NCBI GenBank assembly: GCA_013138675.1
Contig: WTCH01000060.1
Coordinates: 1-24,479, forward strand
Direction: 5' to 3'
From: Woeseiaceae bacterium
Lineage (GTDB): Bacteria > Pseudomonadota > Gammaproteobacteria > Steroidobacterales > Woeseiaceae
Length of the DNA: 24,479 bases
Numbering within the stretch: position 1 is the first letter of the stretch; each line of letters starts with the position of its first letter. The position numbers and the translations under genes were made by a program. The notes under the pieces are model-generated. The model had not been told where the DNA came from, searched no databases, and saw only the letters and a program-made list of their open reading frames with translations. Of this stretch, positions 7,661 through 15,632 are shown one piece after another.

Positions 7661-8116
7661 CTAGAAGGGAATATCGTCGTCGAAGTCATCGGGACCGGCC
7701 TGTGGAGGCGCACTCGGTGGACTTGAATCCTGACTGGAACTCATCGGCGCTGAACCACCACCGCCGCCGCCGGCACCACCGCGACCACCGAGCATTTGCA
7801 TCTCGTCAGCGATGATTTCGGTCGTCCAGCGATCCTGGCCATTTTTGTCCTGCCATTTGCGCGTACGCAGTTTGCCTTCGATATAGACCTGCGAACCTTT
7901 GCGGAGGTACTCCGCGGCTATTTCGGCAAGCCGGTTGAACATAGCGACCTTGTGCCATTCGGTACGGTCTTTCTGCTCGCCCGTCTGCTTGTCTTTCCAG
8001 CTCTCGTTCGTGGCCACTGTTAGATTGGTCACCGCCGAGCCGCTGGGCATGTAGCGCGTCTCGGGATCGCCCCCGAGGTTGCCGACGATGATGACTTTGT
8101 TAATTCCGCGGGCCAT
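7661..8116 (-). CDS. ssb: Single-stranded DNA-binding protein
   Basis: Binds and protects single-stranded DNA in replication, recombination and repair, and recruits partners through its acidic tail. The protein is 151 aa. The OB-fold runs from MARGINKVIIVGNLGGDPE to about residue 110. A short glycine-rich linker (residues about 113-122) and a Ser/Pro/Gln-rich stretch follow, and the protein ends in DFDDDIPF, the conserved partner-binding tip. The open frame extends 66 codons further upstream without resemblance to SSB, so the ATG at 8116 is used. A GGGGA sequence lies about 7 nt before that ATG. The MFS gene upstream and uvrA divergent beyond it form a neighbourhood common in gammaproteobacteria. 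Confidence 0.97.
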   Translation of the reverse strand: MARGINKVIIVGNLGGDPETRYMPSGSAVTNLTVATNESWKDKQTGEQKDRTEWHKVAMFNRLAEIAAEYLRKGSQVYIEGKLRTRKWQDKNGQDRWTTEIIADEMQMLGGRGGAGGGGGGSAPMSSSQDSSPPSAPPQAGPDDFDDDIPF

Positions 8117-8155
8117 ATCCGGTCCCCTGTCGATAAGATTTCGAGTTGTTTTTTG

Positions 8156-8172
8156 CTCACCAATGAGGTGAG
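8156..8172 (-). other. Small hairpin in the ssb leader
   Basis: CTCACC pairs perfectly with GGTGAG around a 5-nt loop. On the transcript strand it is followed by an A-run rather than a T-run, so it is not an intrinsic terminator for the MFS gene. It would lie close to the 5' end of an ssb transcript started from the candidate promoter just upstream. Confidence 0.35.
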
Positions 8173-8180
8173 GGTCGCCT

Positions 8181-8209
8181 ATTGTAGAGCCTGATGGGCC
8201 AAATACCAG
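8181..8209 (-). promoter_or_regulatory. Candidate sigma-70 promoter for ssb
   Basis: On the minus strand TACAAT (8186-8181, five of six consensus bases) is preceded 17 nt earlier by CTGGTA (8209-8204), a weak -35 match. It lies in the 103-nt gap between the MFS stop codon and the ssb start, where an independent ssb promoter is expected. The -35 box is poor, so confidence is modest. Confidence 0.4.
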
Positions 8210-8219
8210 CCCGATTTCT

Positions 8220-9401
8220 CTAGGATTGCCGGCTAAACAGGCTAGATGAGGCCAGCCAGATCGCGGCGAGCAACGCACAGACGAAAAACACGTCCGAGGG
8301 ACGGCCGGACGCAAGGAATCGGCCGCCGATCAGGCCACCGACAAACGCGCCGAAAAACTGCGCGCTGGAGAAGACACCCAGCGACGCGCCGCGCACCTCC
8401 CCATCGGCCAGCAGGGACAAACGCGCGGGCAGGCCTGCCTCGAGAAAAGTGAAGCCCGCGAAAAACACGGCCAGTGCGATGAACACCGGCACAGTACCGA
8501 AACTGCCAAAGGCGAGCATCAGTTCTCCTGCCAGGAGCAGCGTCACCGCGATGGCGATGATCCGGGTCTTGCCCTGGCGCTCATCGCTGAGGATCAACGG
8601 TATCGCCCCAAACAGCGACACACCGAGAGCGCCAATGTACATCTGCCAAAAATCGGTCACGGGCATCCCGAGTCGGTTGACGAGCAGGAACGGCAACGCG
8701 ACGAAAGTCGCTGTCAGGATCGCGTGCAGCAGGAAGACATACAGGTCGAGACGAAGCAAATCAGGCCTGAATGCCGGCAGGATATTCCAGCTCTGGCGTA
8801 CTTCCGGTCTCTCGATGCTGTCCGGCAAACCCTTGAGCAGCAAACCAGCGACGACGGCCAGCCCGGCCGCAAGCCAGAACAGTGACGGCACGCCGAACTG
8901 CCCCGCGATGACCGGTCCCGCGATAAAGGCAATCACGAATGCCATGCCGAAGCCGATGACGCCAACAATAGCCATCGAACGGGTACGAACTTCCTCGCGA
9001 GTCGCATCGGCGATGAGCGCGGTCAGCGTCGCCGATATTGCGCCAGCACCCTGCAACAGGCGACCAATGATGACGCCCCAGATCGTATCTCCCATAGCCG
9101 CCACGATGCTGCCCACGGCAAAGATAATCAGGCCGCCGACAATAACGGGGACCCGCCCTATCCGATCGGACAAGGCGCCGAACGGGATCTGCAGACCGGC
9201 CTGTGTTAGCCCATAGGCACCGACAGCCAAGCCGACCAACAGCGGCGTGGCGTCCACCAGCTGGGCAGCGTACAGCGACAGAACAGGTAACAGTGAAAAC
9301 AAACCGAACATGCGCAGCATGGCGATCCCGGTAACCACCCCGACGGCGCGTTTCTCGCCAGGCAGCATCACGGCTATCGCGTTGTCAGAGTCTGTCGTCA
9401 T
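8220..9401 (-). CDS. MFS transporter, YajR-like
   Basis: Predicted proton-coupled inner-membrane efflux protein of the major facilitator superfamily; the substrate cannot be read from sequence. It is 393 aa with about twelve hydrophobic segments from residue 20 to the C-terminus. The MFS motif A is GALSDRIGRVPVIVGG at 75-90. Loop and helix phrases such as LLVGLAVGAYGLTQAGLQIP strongly resemble E. coli YajR. It stops soon after the last membrane helix, so the C-terminal YAM domain of YajR is missing. The start ATG at 9401 is 71 nt from the uvrA start on the other strand, so the two share a divergent promoter region. ssb follows 103 nt downstream. Confidence 0.88.
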   Translation of the reverse strand: MTTDSDNAIAVMLPGEKRAVGVVTGIAMLRMFGLFSLLPVLSLYAAQLVDATPLLVGLAVGAYGLTQAGLQIPFGALSDRIGRVPVIVGGLIIFAVGSIVAAMGDTIWGVIIGRLLQGAGAISATLTALIADATREEVRTRSMAIVGVIGFGMAFVIAFIAGPVIAGQFGVPSLFWLAAGLAVVAGLLLKGLPDSIERPEVRQSWNILPAFRPDLLRLDLYVFLLHAILTATFVALPFLLVNRLGMPVTDFWQMYIGALGVSLFGAIPLILSDERQGKTRIIAIAVTLLLAGELMLAFGSFGTVPVFIALAVFFAGFTFLEAGLPARLSLLADGEVRGASLGVFSSAQFFGAFVGGLIGGRFLASGRPSDVFFVCALLAAIWLASSSLFSRQS

Positions 9402-9412
9402 TGAATGAGTCT

Positions 9413-9442
9413 TTGCGCCGAAGTCGCAGGGCGGCGTATATT
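9413..9442 (+). promoter_or_regulatory. Candidate sigma-70 promoter for uvrA
   Basis: TTGCGC at 9413-9418 and TATATT at 9437-9442 are separated by 18 nt. Transcription would begin roughly 25 nt before the uvrA ATG. It lies in the 71-nt divergent gap shared with the MFS gene. I see no LexA-type CTGT-N8-ACAG box overlapping it, although uvrA is SOS-controlled in enterobacteria. Confidence 0.45.
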
Positions 9443-9472
9443 AGCAGGTTGGTCGACGTTTACAGCACTCAC

Positions 9473-12349
9473 ATGAAATCCACCCACACCAAGTCCATCG
9501 ACATTCGCGGTGCGAGAACGCACAACCTGTGCAATATCGACCTGAGCCTGCCGCGGGACAAGCTCATCGTGTTCACGGGCCTTTCCGGCTCGGGCAAGTC
9601 CTCGCTCGCCTTCGATACGATCTACGCCGAAGGGCAGCGCCGCTACGTGGAGTCTCTGTCGGCCTACGCACGGCAGTTCCTATCGATGATGGAGAAGCCG
9701 GACGTCGACCATATCGACGGCCTTTCCCCCGCCATTTCAATCGAGCAAAAGTCGACCTCACATAATCCGAGGTCAACGGTCGGTACGGTTACGGAAATCT
9801 ATGACTACCTGCGCCTGCTCTACGCGCGCGCCGGCATTCCTCGATGCCCGGACCACGACACAGATCTCGAAGCGCAGACCGTTAGCCAGATGGTCGACCA
9901 GGTTCTCGCGATGCCCGAGGGTGCACGTCTCATGTTATTGGCACCGGTCGTCGCAGACCGCAAAGGCGAACATGTGCAGCTCATGCAGGACCTGATGGCG
10001 CAGGGCTTCATTCGCGCGCGCATCAACGGCGAGGTCTATGAACTCGATCAGCCACCCTCGCTCGACCTTAGAAAGAAACACCGCATCGATGCGATCGTGG
10101 ATCGCTTCAAGGTCAAAAAGGATGTTCGCCAGCGCCTGGCCGAATCGTTCGAGACGGCTTTGCGCCTCGCCGATGGTGTTGCCCGCATTGCGTTCATGGA
10201 TGATGCGAGTCAGGAAGAACTGATCTTCTCCGATCGCTTCGCCTGCAATATCTGTGGCTACTCCCTTACCGAACTCGAACCACGCCTGTTTTCATTCAAC
10301 AACCCGAGCGGCGCATGCCCTGGTTGCGACGGACTGGGCGTCAAACAGTATTTCGATCCGGATCGTGTTGTCGTTAACGAAGAACTGGCTCTGGCCGGTG
10401 GCGCGATACGCGGTTGGGATCGCAAGACGACCTACTACTACCAGATGATCCAGAGCCTGGCCGCACATTACGACTTTGACCTCGAAACACCATTCAACGA
10501 GCTGTCGAAAAAACTACGTGACATCGTGTTGTTCGGTAGCGGCGGCGAGAAGATTGAGTTCTATTACGAAAATTCGCGTGGCATGCAGGTAAAAAAACGA
10601 CATCGATTCGAAGGCGTCATCCCGAACCTCGAGAGACGCTACCGTGAAACCGAGTCCGGCGCCGTGCGCGAGGAACTCGCGAAGTTCCTCAACAGCCAGT
10701 CCTGTCCCGACTGCGGTGGTACGCGCCTGAATCGCGCGGCGCGGCACGTCTTCATTCTCGATCACGCCATTCCCGAAATTTCGAACATGTCGGTTGGCGA
10801 TGCGGTCCGGTTTTTCGCAGACATGAAGCTTGATGGCTGGCGCGCGACAGTCGCAGACAAGATCGTCAAGGAGATTGGTGACAGGCTCGGGTTTCTCTCC
10901 GATGTAGGGCTCGACTACCTGTCACTGGGCCGCAGTGCCGAGACCTTGTCAGGTGGCGAAGCACAACGCATTCGACTGGCTAGCCAGATTGGCTCCGGCC
11001 TTGTCGGCGTCATGTACATCCTCGATGAGCCCTCGATCGGCTTGCACCAGCGCGACAACAAGAGACTGCTCAGCACGCTTACGCATCTGCGTGACATCGG
11101 CAATACGGTCATCGTCGTCGAGCACGACGAAGAAGCAATACTCGCTGCCGACCATGTTGTCGACCTCGGTCCGGGTGCGGGCGTGCATGGCGGCAAAGTC
11201 GTGGTCGCCGGAACGCCAGAAGAAGTTCGGAACAGTTCGGTGTCGCTCACGGGGCAGTACCTCTCGGGCAAGCGTAGTATTGCCGTGCCTGAGGAACGGG
11301 TTGCGGCGGACCCGGAGCGCCAAATCACGATCGTCGGCGCGACCGGCAACAACCTCAAAGAGGTCGATGCGTCGATACCGGCCGGCCTCATGACCTGCAT
11401 AACCGGTGTGTCCGGCTCGGGAAAATCGACGCTGGTCAATGACACCTTGTATAAAGCCGTCGCGGATCTCCTGAACAAGAGTAGCCGTAACCCATTGCCG
11501 CATAAGGATATTTTGGGTCTCGAACTCATCGATCGCGTTATCGATATCAGCCAGAGTCCGATCGGCCGTACGCCGCGCTCGAACCCGGCAACCTATAGCG
11601 GCCTGTTCACGCCTATTCGCGAGCTGTTTGCCGGCACACCGGAAGCACGTTCCCGCGGTTACATGCCCGGGCGATTCAGCTTCAATGTCAAAGGCGGTCG
11701 TTGCGAGGCTTGCCAGGGCGATGGTGTGATTAAAGTCGAGATGCACTTCCTGCCCGACGTGTACGTACCTTGCGATGTGTGTCGCGGCAAACGTTACAAC
11801 CGGGAGACGCTGGAGATTCGCTACAAGGGTAAGAACATTCACGAAGTACTCGACATGACCGTCGAGGATGCTGCCGTGTTCTTCCAGAACGTGCCCGTCG
11901 TTGCGAAGAAACTGAATACGCTGATTGATGTTGGCTTGACCTACGTTCGGCTCGGCCAGAACGCGACAACCTTATCGGGCGGCGAAGCGCAACGCGTCAA
12001 ACTCGCGAAAGAACTTTCCAAGCGGGACACGGGTAACACGCTGTACATTCTCGACGAACCGACAACCGGCCTGCACTTTCATGACATCGAGCAGTTACTC
12101 GGCGTGCTGCACCGGCTGCGCGATCGAGGCAACACGGTGGTTGTTATCGAGCACAATCTCGATGTCATCAAGACGGCCGACTGGGTTATCGATCTCGGCC
12201 CCGAGGGTGGTGATGGCGGTGGTGAGATCATTGCGACCGGCACACCCGAAGATGTGGCCGCAAACAAGAAGTCATTTACGGGCGAGTACCTGAAGCCGCT
12301 CGTCGAAAGCAAAAGCAAATCGGTCCGCAGCTCCCGCGTCGGCACGTAG
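9473..12349 (+). CDS. uvrA: UvrABC excinuclease subunit A
   Basis: Damage-recognition ATPase of nucleotide excision repair; a UvrA dimer loads UvrB at lesions. From the chosen ATG it has 958 aa, close to the usual 940. Two ABC ATPase units are visible: Walker A GLSGSGKSS at about residue 36 and GVSGSGKST in the second half; signatures TLSGGEAQRIRLA and TLSGGEAQRVKLA; Walker B YILDEPSIGL and YILDEPTTGL. Zinc-binding pairs occur at CNICGYS, CPGCDGLG and CPDCGGTR, and in the second module at CEACQGDG and CDVCRGKR. A TTG at 9401 would extend the frame by 24 residues but overlaps the divergent MFS start. The ATG at 9473, giving MKSTHTKSIDIRGARTHNL, matches family N-termini. Its ribosome binding site is weak. 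Confidence 0.97.
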   Translation: MKSTHTKSIDIRGARTHNLCNIDLSLPRDKLIVFTGLSGSGKSSLAFDTIYAEGQRRYVESLSAYARQFLSMMEKPDVDHIDGLSPAISIEQKSTSHNPRSTVGTVTEIYDYLRLLYARAGIPRCPDHDTDLEAQTVSQMVDQVLAMPEGARLMLLAPVVADRKGEHVQLMQDLMAQGFIRARINGEVYELDQPPSLDLRKKHRIDAIVDRFKVKKDVRQRLAESFETALRLADGVARIAFMDDASQEELIFSDRFACNICGYSLTELEPRLFSFNNPSGACPGCDGLGVKQYFDPDRVVVNEELALAGGAIRGWDRKTTYYYQMIQSLAAHYDFDLETPFNELSKKLRDIVLFGSGGEKIEFYYENSRGMQVKKRHRFEGVIPNLERRYRETESGAVREELAKFLNSQSCPDCGGTRLNRAARHVFILDHAIPEISNMSVGDAVRFFADMKLDGWRATVADKIVKEIGDRLGFLSDVGLDYLSLGRSAETLSGGEAQRIRLASQIGSGLVGVMYILDEPSIGLHQRDNKRLLSTLTHLRDIGNTVIVVEHDEEAILAADHVVDLGPGAGVHGGKVVVAGTPEEVRNSSVSLTGQYLSGKRSIAVPEERVAADPERQITIVGATGNNLKEVDASIPAGLMTCITGVSGSGKSTLVNDTLYKAVADLLNKSSRNPLPHKDILGLELIDRVIDISQSPIGRTPRSNPATYSGLFTPIRELFAGTPEARSRGYMPGRFSFNVKGGRCEACQGDGVIKVEMHFLPDVYVPCDVCRGKRYNRETLEIRYKGKNIHEVLDMTVEDAAVFFQNVPVVAKKLNTLIDVGLTYVRLGQNATTLSGGEAQRVKLAKELSKRDTGNTLYILDEPTTGLHFHDIEQLLGVLHRLRDRGNTVVVIEHNLDVIKTADWVIDLGPEGGDGGGEIIATGTPEDVAANKKSFTGEYLKPLVESKSKSVRSSRVGT

Positions 12350-12373
12350 ATACAACGACGGCTCAATGAACTC

Positions 12374-12391
12374 GAGCTTGCGTCGAAGCTC
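12374..12391 (+). other. Small perfect hairpin downstream of uvrA
   Basis: GAGCTT and AAGCTC form a perfect 6-bp stem around a 6-nt loop, 24 nt after the uvrA stop codon. No T-run follows on either strand, so it is not a convincing intrinsic terminator. It may stabilise the uvrA mRNA end or be chance. Confidence 0.3.
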
Positions 12392-12449
12392 AGGTGATAG
12401 TCCGTAACGTAATCGCCCGAATCGGCCATCGTCCCGTACGCGCAACGAT

Positions 12450-12600
12450 TCATGTCGCGCATGGTATACGATCAATCGCCCTGCGTGGCAGCCCAAAGAT
12501 GTGCTCGACGAGTAGTGGATTGACGACGTCGGCGTGAGTGACAGGCGCCATGTGGCCGAGACCCTCGAGCAGGCGCAGCCTGATACCAGGCGCAGATAAA
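12450..12600 (-). pseudogene. Alpha/beta hydrolase, C-terminal remnant
   Basis: On the minus strand a frame ending in TGA at 12450-12452 reads LSAPGIRLRLLEGLGHMA then PVTHADVVNPLLVEHI. This is the typical C-terminal end of alpha/beta-fold hydrolases, where the GHM histidine is the catalytic one, followed by the last helix. The nucleophile elbow and everything else N-terminal are absent: upstream sequence in this frame (past about 12600) no longer resembles the fold and instead overlaps a winged-helix remnant on the opposite strand. About 50 residues survive. I read it as the tail of a gene lost by deletion or rearrangement. Confidence 0.65.
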
Positions 12601-12625
12601 CGAAGAAAACCGAGAAAAATCAGGG

Positions 12626-12778
12626 AATTACCACTTTGCTGTTGGTGAGCTCGATGCCGACCGCAGGGAGCTTCGCGTGGCTGGCAATGGCGCCACGATG
12701 CAGCCGAAAATCGTTACAGGTCTGCTATATCTGGTCTGTAATCGCCATAAGCTGATCAACAAGGACCTGATGGAAACC
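12626..12778 (+). pseudogene. Winged-helix (Trans_reg_C type) regulator, N-terminal remnant
   Basis: A plus-strand frame, open from 12584 to a TAG at 12854, reads NYHFAVGELDADRRELRVAG then TMQPKIVTGLLYLVCNRHKL and INKDLME. This closely follows the OmpR/CadC-type DNA-binding winged helix: a beta strand with FELD...RRELRR, QPKVFDLLLYLVRNRHRLVSKDEL and so on. There is no start codon ahead of the homologous part; the first ATG is inside the domain at 12698. Resemblance fades after LME, where VW and the recognition wing should follow, and the frame then runs into the 3' end of the M16 gene on the other strand. It is therefore truncated at its 3' end and lacks a usable start. Confidence 0.6.
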
Positions 12779-12807
12779 GGCTGCGATTTTGGCCAGGCGC
12801 TGGAAGA

Positions 12808-15540
12808 CTATCTCAGCAGGTTACCGAACCCGTCCCAGACCTCGACGTCGCCGTAGTTCAGCGAACGTATTTTGTCCTCAATCTGTTCAAGATCGCCGAC
12901 AACCACCCAGGTCAGCTGGTCCGGCTGAATGAGCGACCTGGCGCGTTCGATCACGTCCTCCAGGCTGACCGCATTCAATCGCTCCGCCGTACCTTCTGCG
13001 TAGTCGAACGGCAACCCATAAGCATCGGAGGTGACAATGCTGCTCAGGAATCCACGATTACTCGAAAAGGAGCCAGGCAAGGAGCGGGTGCGGTTAAGCT
13101 TGATGCGTTCAACCTCTTCCGCCGTCGCGGGGCGCGTCGAAACGTACTCTTCAAGCTCGCGCAGAATTTCCTGCATGCTCTCCATGGTCTTGTCGCTTTG
13201 AACGCTCGTAGAAACCGAGAACGTCTGATCACCGCTCGTATTTCTTGCGACGCGCGAGCCTGCGCCATAGGACCATGATTTGTCTTCGCGCAGATTCATG
13301 TTGATTCGCGACTCGAACGTGCCACCGAAGACCCCATTGACCAGCGTCAGCTCGGTGCTGACATCAGGGTCATACGGATCAATCGCGTGTCCCGCGATGA
13401 TCGTGCTCTGCACGGCACCGGGTCGATCGATAAGAATGACGCGTGCGGCGGGTGCGTTAGCTTTACCGACGGGCTTGCGACTAGATGCACTCACCGCTTT
13501 CCAGCCACCAAACGCGCGTTCTACGGATTCCCTGGCTTCGTCAAGTGATATGTCACCAATCATGAAGACCGTCATGTTGTCAGGTGCGACCTCGTTCGCG
13601 TGAAACTGTCGCAGGGTGTCGACGGAGAAGTCACTAACCAGTTTCGGCGTCCAAACCATGCCAAGTGGGCTTTCCTCACCATAAATCACACGGTTGAACA
13701 GGCTGCCTGCGAACTGCGATGGATTCTTCTCTATCGTCGCGAGAACGGCCAGCAGCTGTTGCTTGATCTTGTCGAGCTCGTCATCCGGGAATGTCGGATT
13801 GCGAAGCATTTCCGCGGCGAATCGGAATGACTCATCGAGATGTGTGCGCAAAATCCGGTAACCGAATGAACTGCGTTCTGTACCGGCGCCCGTGCGCGGA
13901 TTCATGGCGATCCTATCCAGTGCGGCAGCGAGTTCATTCGCATCGAACTTTTTTGTGCCCTTGTCCAGCAAGCCGAAAACAGCGTTTGCCGTACCCGGGG
14001 CATCCAGGGGATTCGCCGTATTGCCCGTCTCTACCCGAATCGTGACATCCACCAGCGGGATGCTGCCGCGCCGCGCGACGACGAGCTTCATGCCGTTGTC
14101 GAGTGTCGCTGTCTCGATATCCGGGAAATTGATGCCCGAGACCTCGGTGACCTCCGGAATGGACAAGCGGTCCACGCCTGCGTCCGTGGACTGCAGTTCC
14201 GGGAACGGTTCAACCGTCAACTGATAGTAGTTCTTCGATAACCAGCGATTGGCTATCGTCTGCAGTTCGTCAGTCGTCGCTGTGTTGAGAGCTTCTATTT
14301 CTGTTTTGACGGCCAACGGGTCGCCAGAGAACAGCTGACCTTCGGCAAGAAAACGACCAACAGTCGATTTACTTTCAAGCGACCCCAACATGTACATGTT
14401 GACGCCTAACTTGGCGTTCTCCGTGATTTCCGAGCTTGGGCCCGCAGACAGGTATTCCGCAATGACCTCATCCACTACATCCAGAACCTGCGCAGGATCA
14501 ACGCCGGGCTTGACGTCAATCGTCAGGTTGTACTCCCCACTCAGAAGCCGGCCGTTTGCATACCCCTGCACGCTCGTCGCGATCTGCAGGTCATCCACGA
14601 GTTTGTTGTAGAGCGGGGAATTCTTGTTGCCGACGAGCGTCTCGTTAACCAGGTACATCAACATCGTATCCCGGTGATTCATGCCGGGCAGGACCCACGT
14701 CCTGGATATGCGCGTCTGGCCAACCCGGTCGTACATCATCTCGATGCGGTTTTCAGAAATCGATGGAATCCACTGCTGCTGTTTTACGAGTGCAACACCG
14801 GCGGGAGCCTCGGCAAAATAGTGCTGCACCTTTTCCCTGGCCGTCTCGAGGCTGATATCACCGGACAATACGAGAACAACGTTGGACGCACCGTAGTATT
14901 GCTCGAACCACTCGTGAACATCCTCGAGAGACGCGCCATCGAGATCATCCATCGAGCCGATGACCGAGTGTCGGTACGGATGATCTACCGGATAGATGCC
15001 TGCCCGAACACGATCCGCCATACCTGAATACGGCCTATCCTCGCCTTGGCGTTTTTCGTTCTGCACGACCCCGCGCTGCTCATCGAGTGCGTCTTGCGTC
15101 ACCGCGCCCAACAGGTAGGACATGCGGTCACTTTCCATCCACAGCGCCATATCGAGAGCGCCGGTCGGCACTGTTGCGTAGTAATTGGTGCGATCCTCGC
15201 TGGTCGTACCATTCATGCCGGTCGCGCCTGCCTTTGTGAAAGGCGTAAAAAACTCACCATCGCGGTTCGCCGTGCCCTGGAACATCAGGTGCTCAAACAG
15301 GTGTGCGAAGCCGGTCTTGCTATCGGGTTCATCGGCAGAACCGACGCCGTACCACATGCCGACAAAGACAGTCGGTACCGAGTGGTCGGAATGTACCAAT
15401 ACGGTCAGTCCGTTATCGAGCCTGAACGATTCGTACTCAATCTCGACCTGGCCGGCGATGTCGTCCGCTGCCCGGGCTGTCGCCGCTGCCAGAAGCGCCA
15501 TTACAACGACCATAAATATGGATTTGTAGGCTGATTGCAC
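12808..15540 (-). CDS. Exported M16 (pitrilysin-type) zinc metallopeptidase
   Basis: Predicted periplasmic or envelope zinc peptidase with two M16 halves in one chain. The GTG start at 15540 gives 910 aa and has AGAGGA 7 nt upstream. It also starts directly with a signal peptide (hydrophobic core FMVVVMALLAAATARA, cleavage likely after residue 24). The open frame continues 42 codons upstream without such a signal. The inverted zinc motif HLFEH is at 80-84, with the downstream glutamates in EQRGVVQNEKRQ. The C-terminal half (from about residue 490, ATLDNGMKLVVARRGSIPLV) lacks HxxEH, as expected of the inactive half, and keeps the late signature SWSYGAGSRVARN. It is divergent from the DUF2891 gene; the sequence shows no substrate. 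Confidence 0.92.
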   Translation of the reverse strand: MQSAYKSIFMVVVMALLAAATARAADDIAGQVEIEYESFRLDNGLTVLVHSDHSVPTVFVGMWYGVGSADEPDSKTGFAHLFEHLMFQGTANRDGEFFTPFTKAGATGMNGTTSEDRTNYYATVPTGALDMALWMESDRMSYLLGAVTQDALDEQRGVVQNEKRQGEDRPYSGMADRVRAGIYPVDHPYRHSVIGSMDDLDGASLEDVHEWFEQYYGASNVVLVLSGDISLETAREKVQHYFAEAPAGVALVKQQQWIPSISENRIEMMYDRVGQTRISRTWVLPGMNHRDTMLMYLVNETLVGNKNSPLYNKLVDDLQIATSVQGYANGRLLSGEYNLTIDVKPGVDPAQVLDVVDEVIAEYLSAGPSSEITENAKLGVNMYMLGSLESKSTVGRFLAEGQLFSGDPLAVKTEIEALNTATTDELQTIANRWLSKNYYQLTVEPFPELQSTDAGVDRLSIPEVTEVSGINFPDIETATLDNGMKLVVARRGSIPLVDVTIRVETGNTANPLDAPGTANAVFGLLDKGTKKFDANELAAALDRIAMNPRTGAGTERSSFGYRILRTHLDESFRFAAEMLRNPTFPDDELDKIKQQLLAVLATIEKNPSQFAGSLFNRVIYGEESPLGMVWTPKLVSDFSVDTLRQFHANEVAPDNMTVFMIGDISLDEARESVERAFGGWKAVSASSRKPVGKANAPAARVILIDRPGAVQSTIIAGHAIDPYDPDVSTELTLVNGVFGGTFESRINMNLREDKSWSYGAGSRVARNTSGDQTFSVSTSVQSDKTMESMQEILRELEEYVSTRPATAEEVERIKLNRTRSLPGSFSSNRGFLSSIVTSDAYGLPFDYAEGTAERLNAVSLEDVIERARSLIQPDQLTWVVVGDLEQIEDKIRSLNYGDVEVWDGFGNLLR

Positions 15541-15632
15541 TCGATTTTCCTCTACTTTTGCTGGGTCCAGTAATTGACCTTGCGGATCACATAAGGTTTC
15601 CGAGCCGGGACGCATAAAGTAACCTTGTCCGC

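Larger units (their letters stand above)
12350..12807. other. Gene-free interval between uvrA and the M16 gene
   Basis: These 458 nt contain no intact gene. They hold a small hairpin (12374-12391), an alpha/beta hydrolase tail on the minus strand (12450 to about 12600) and a winged-helix fragment on the plus strand (about 12626-12778). The first 100 nt after uvrA show no recognisable product in any frame, though one minus-strand frame there (reading RFGRLRYGLSPELRRKLEF) looks more protein-like than chance would favour. Confidence 0.7.

Noticed and set aside
8156..8172. Hairpin before ssb as a terminator of the MFS gene.
   Set aside because: On the transcript strand an A-run, not a T-run, follows the stem.
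9401..9472. TTG-initiated 24-residue N-terminal extension of UvrA.
   Set aside because: It overlaps the divergent MFS start and the candidate promoter, and UvrA proteins normally start near the IRGARTHNL segment.
10949..11842. A 297-codon minus-strand frame inside uvrA.
   Set aside because: Fully antisense to conserved UvrA coding sequence, low-complexity composition rich in Arg/Ala/Asp, no recognisable domain.
12079..12496. Two minus-strand frames running from the uvrA 3' end into the gap.
   Set aside because: Most of each lies antisense to uvrA. The remaining 100 nt match no family I recognise, so I do not call a gene, though part of one frame looks protein-like.
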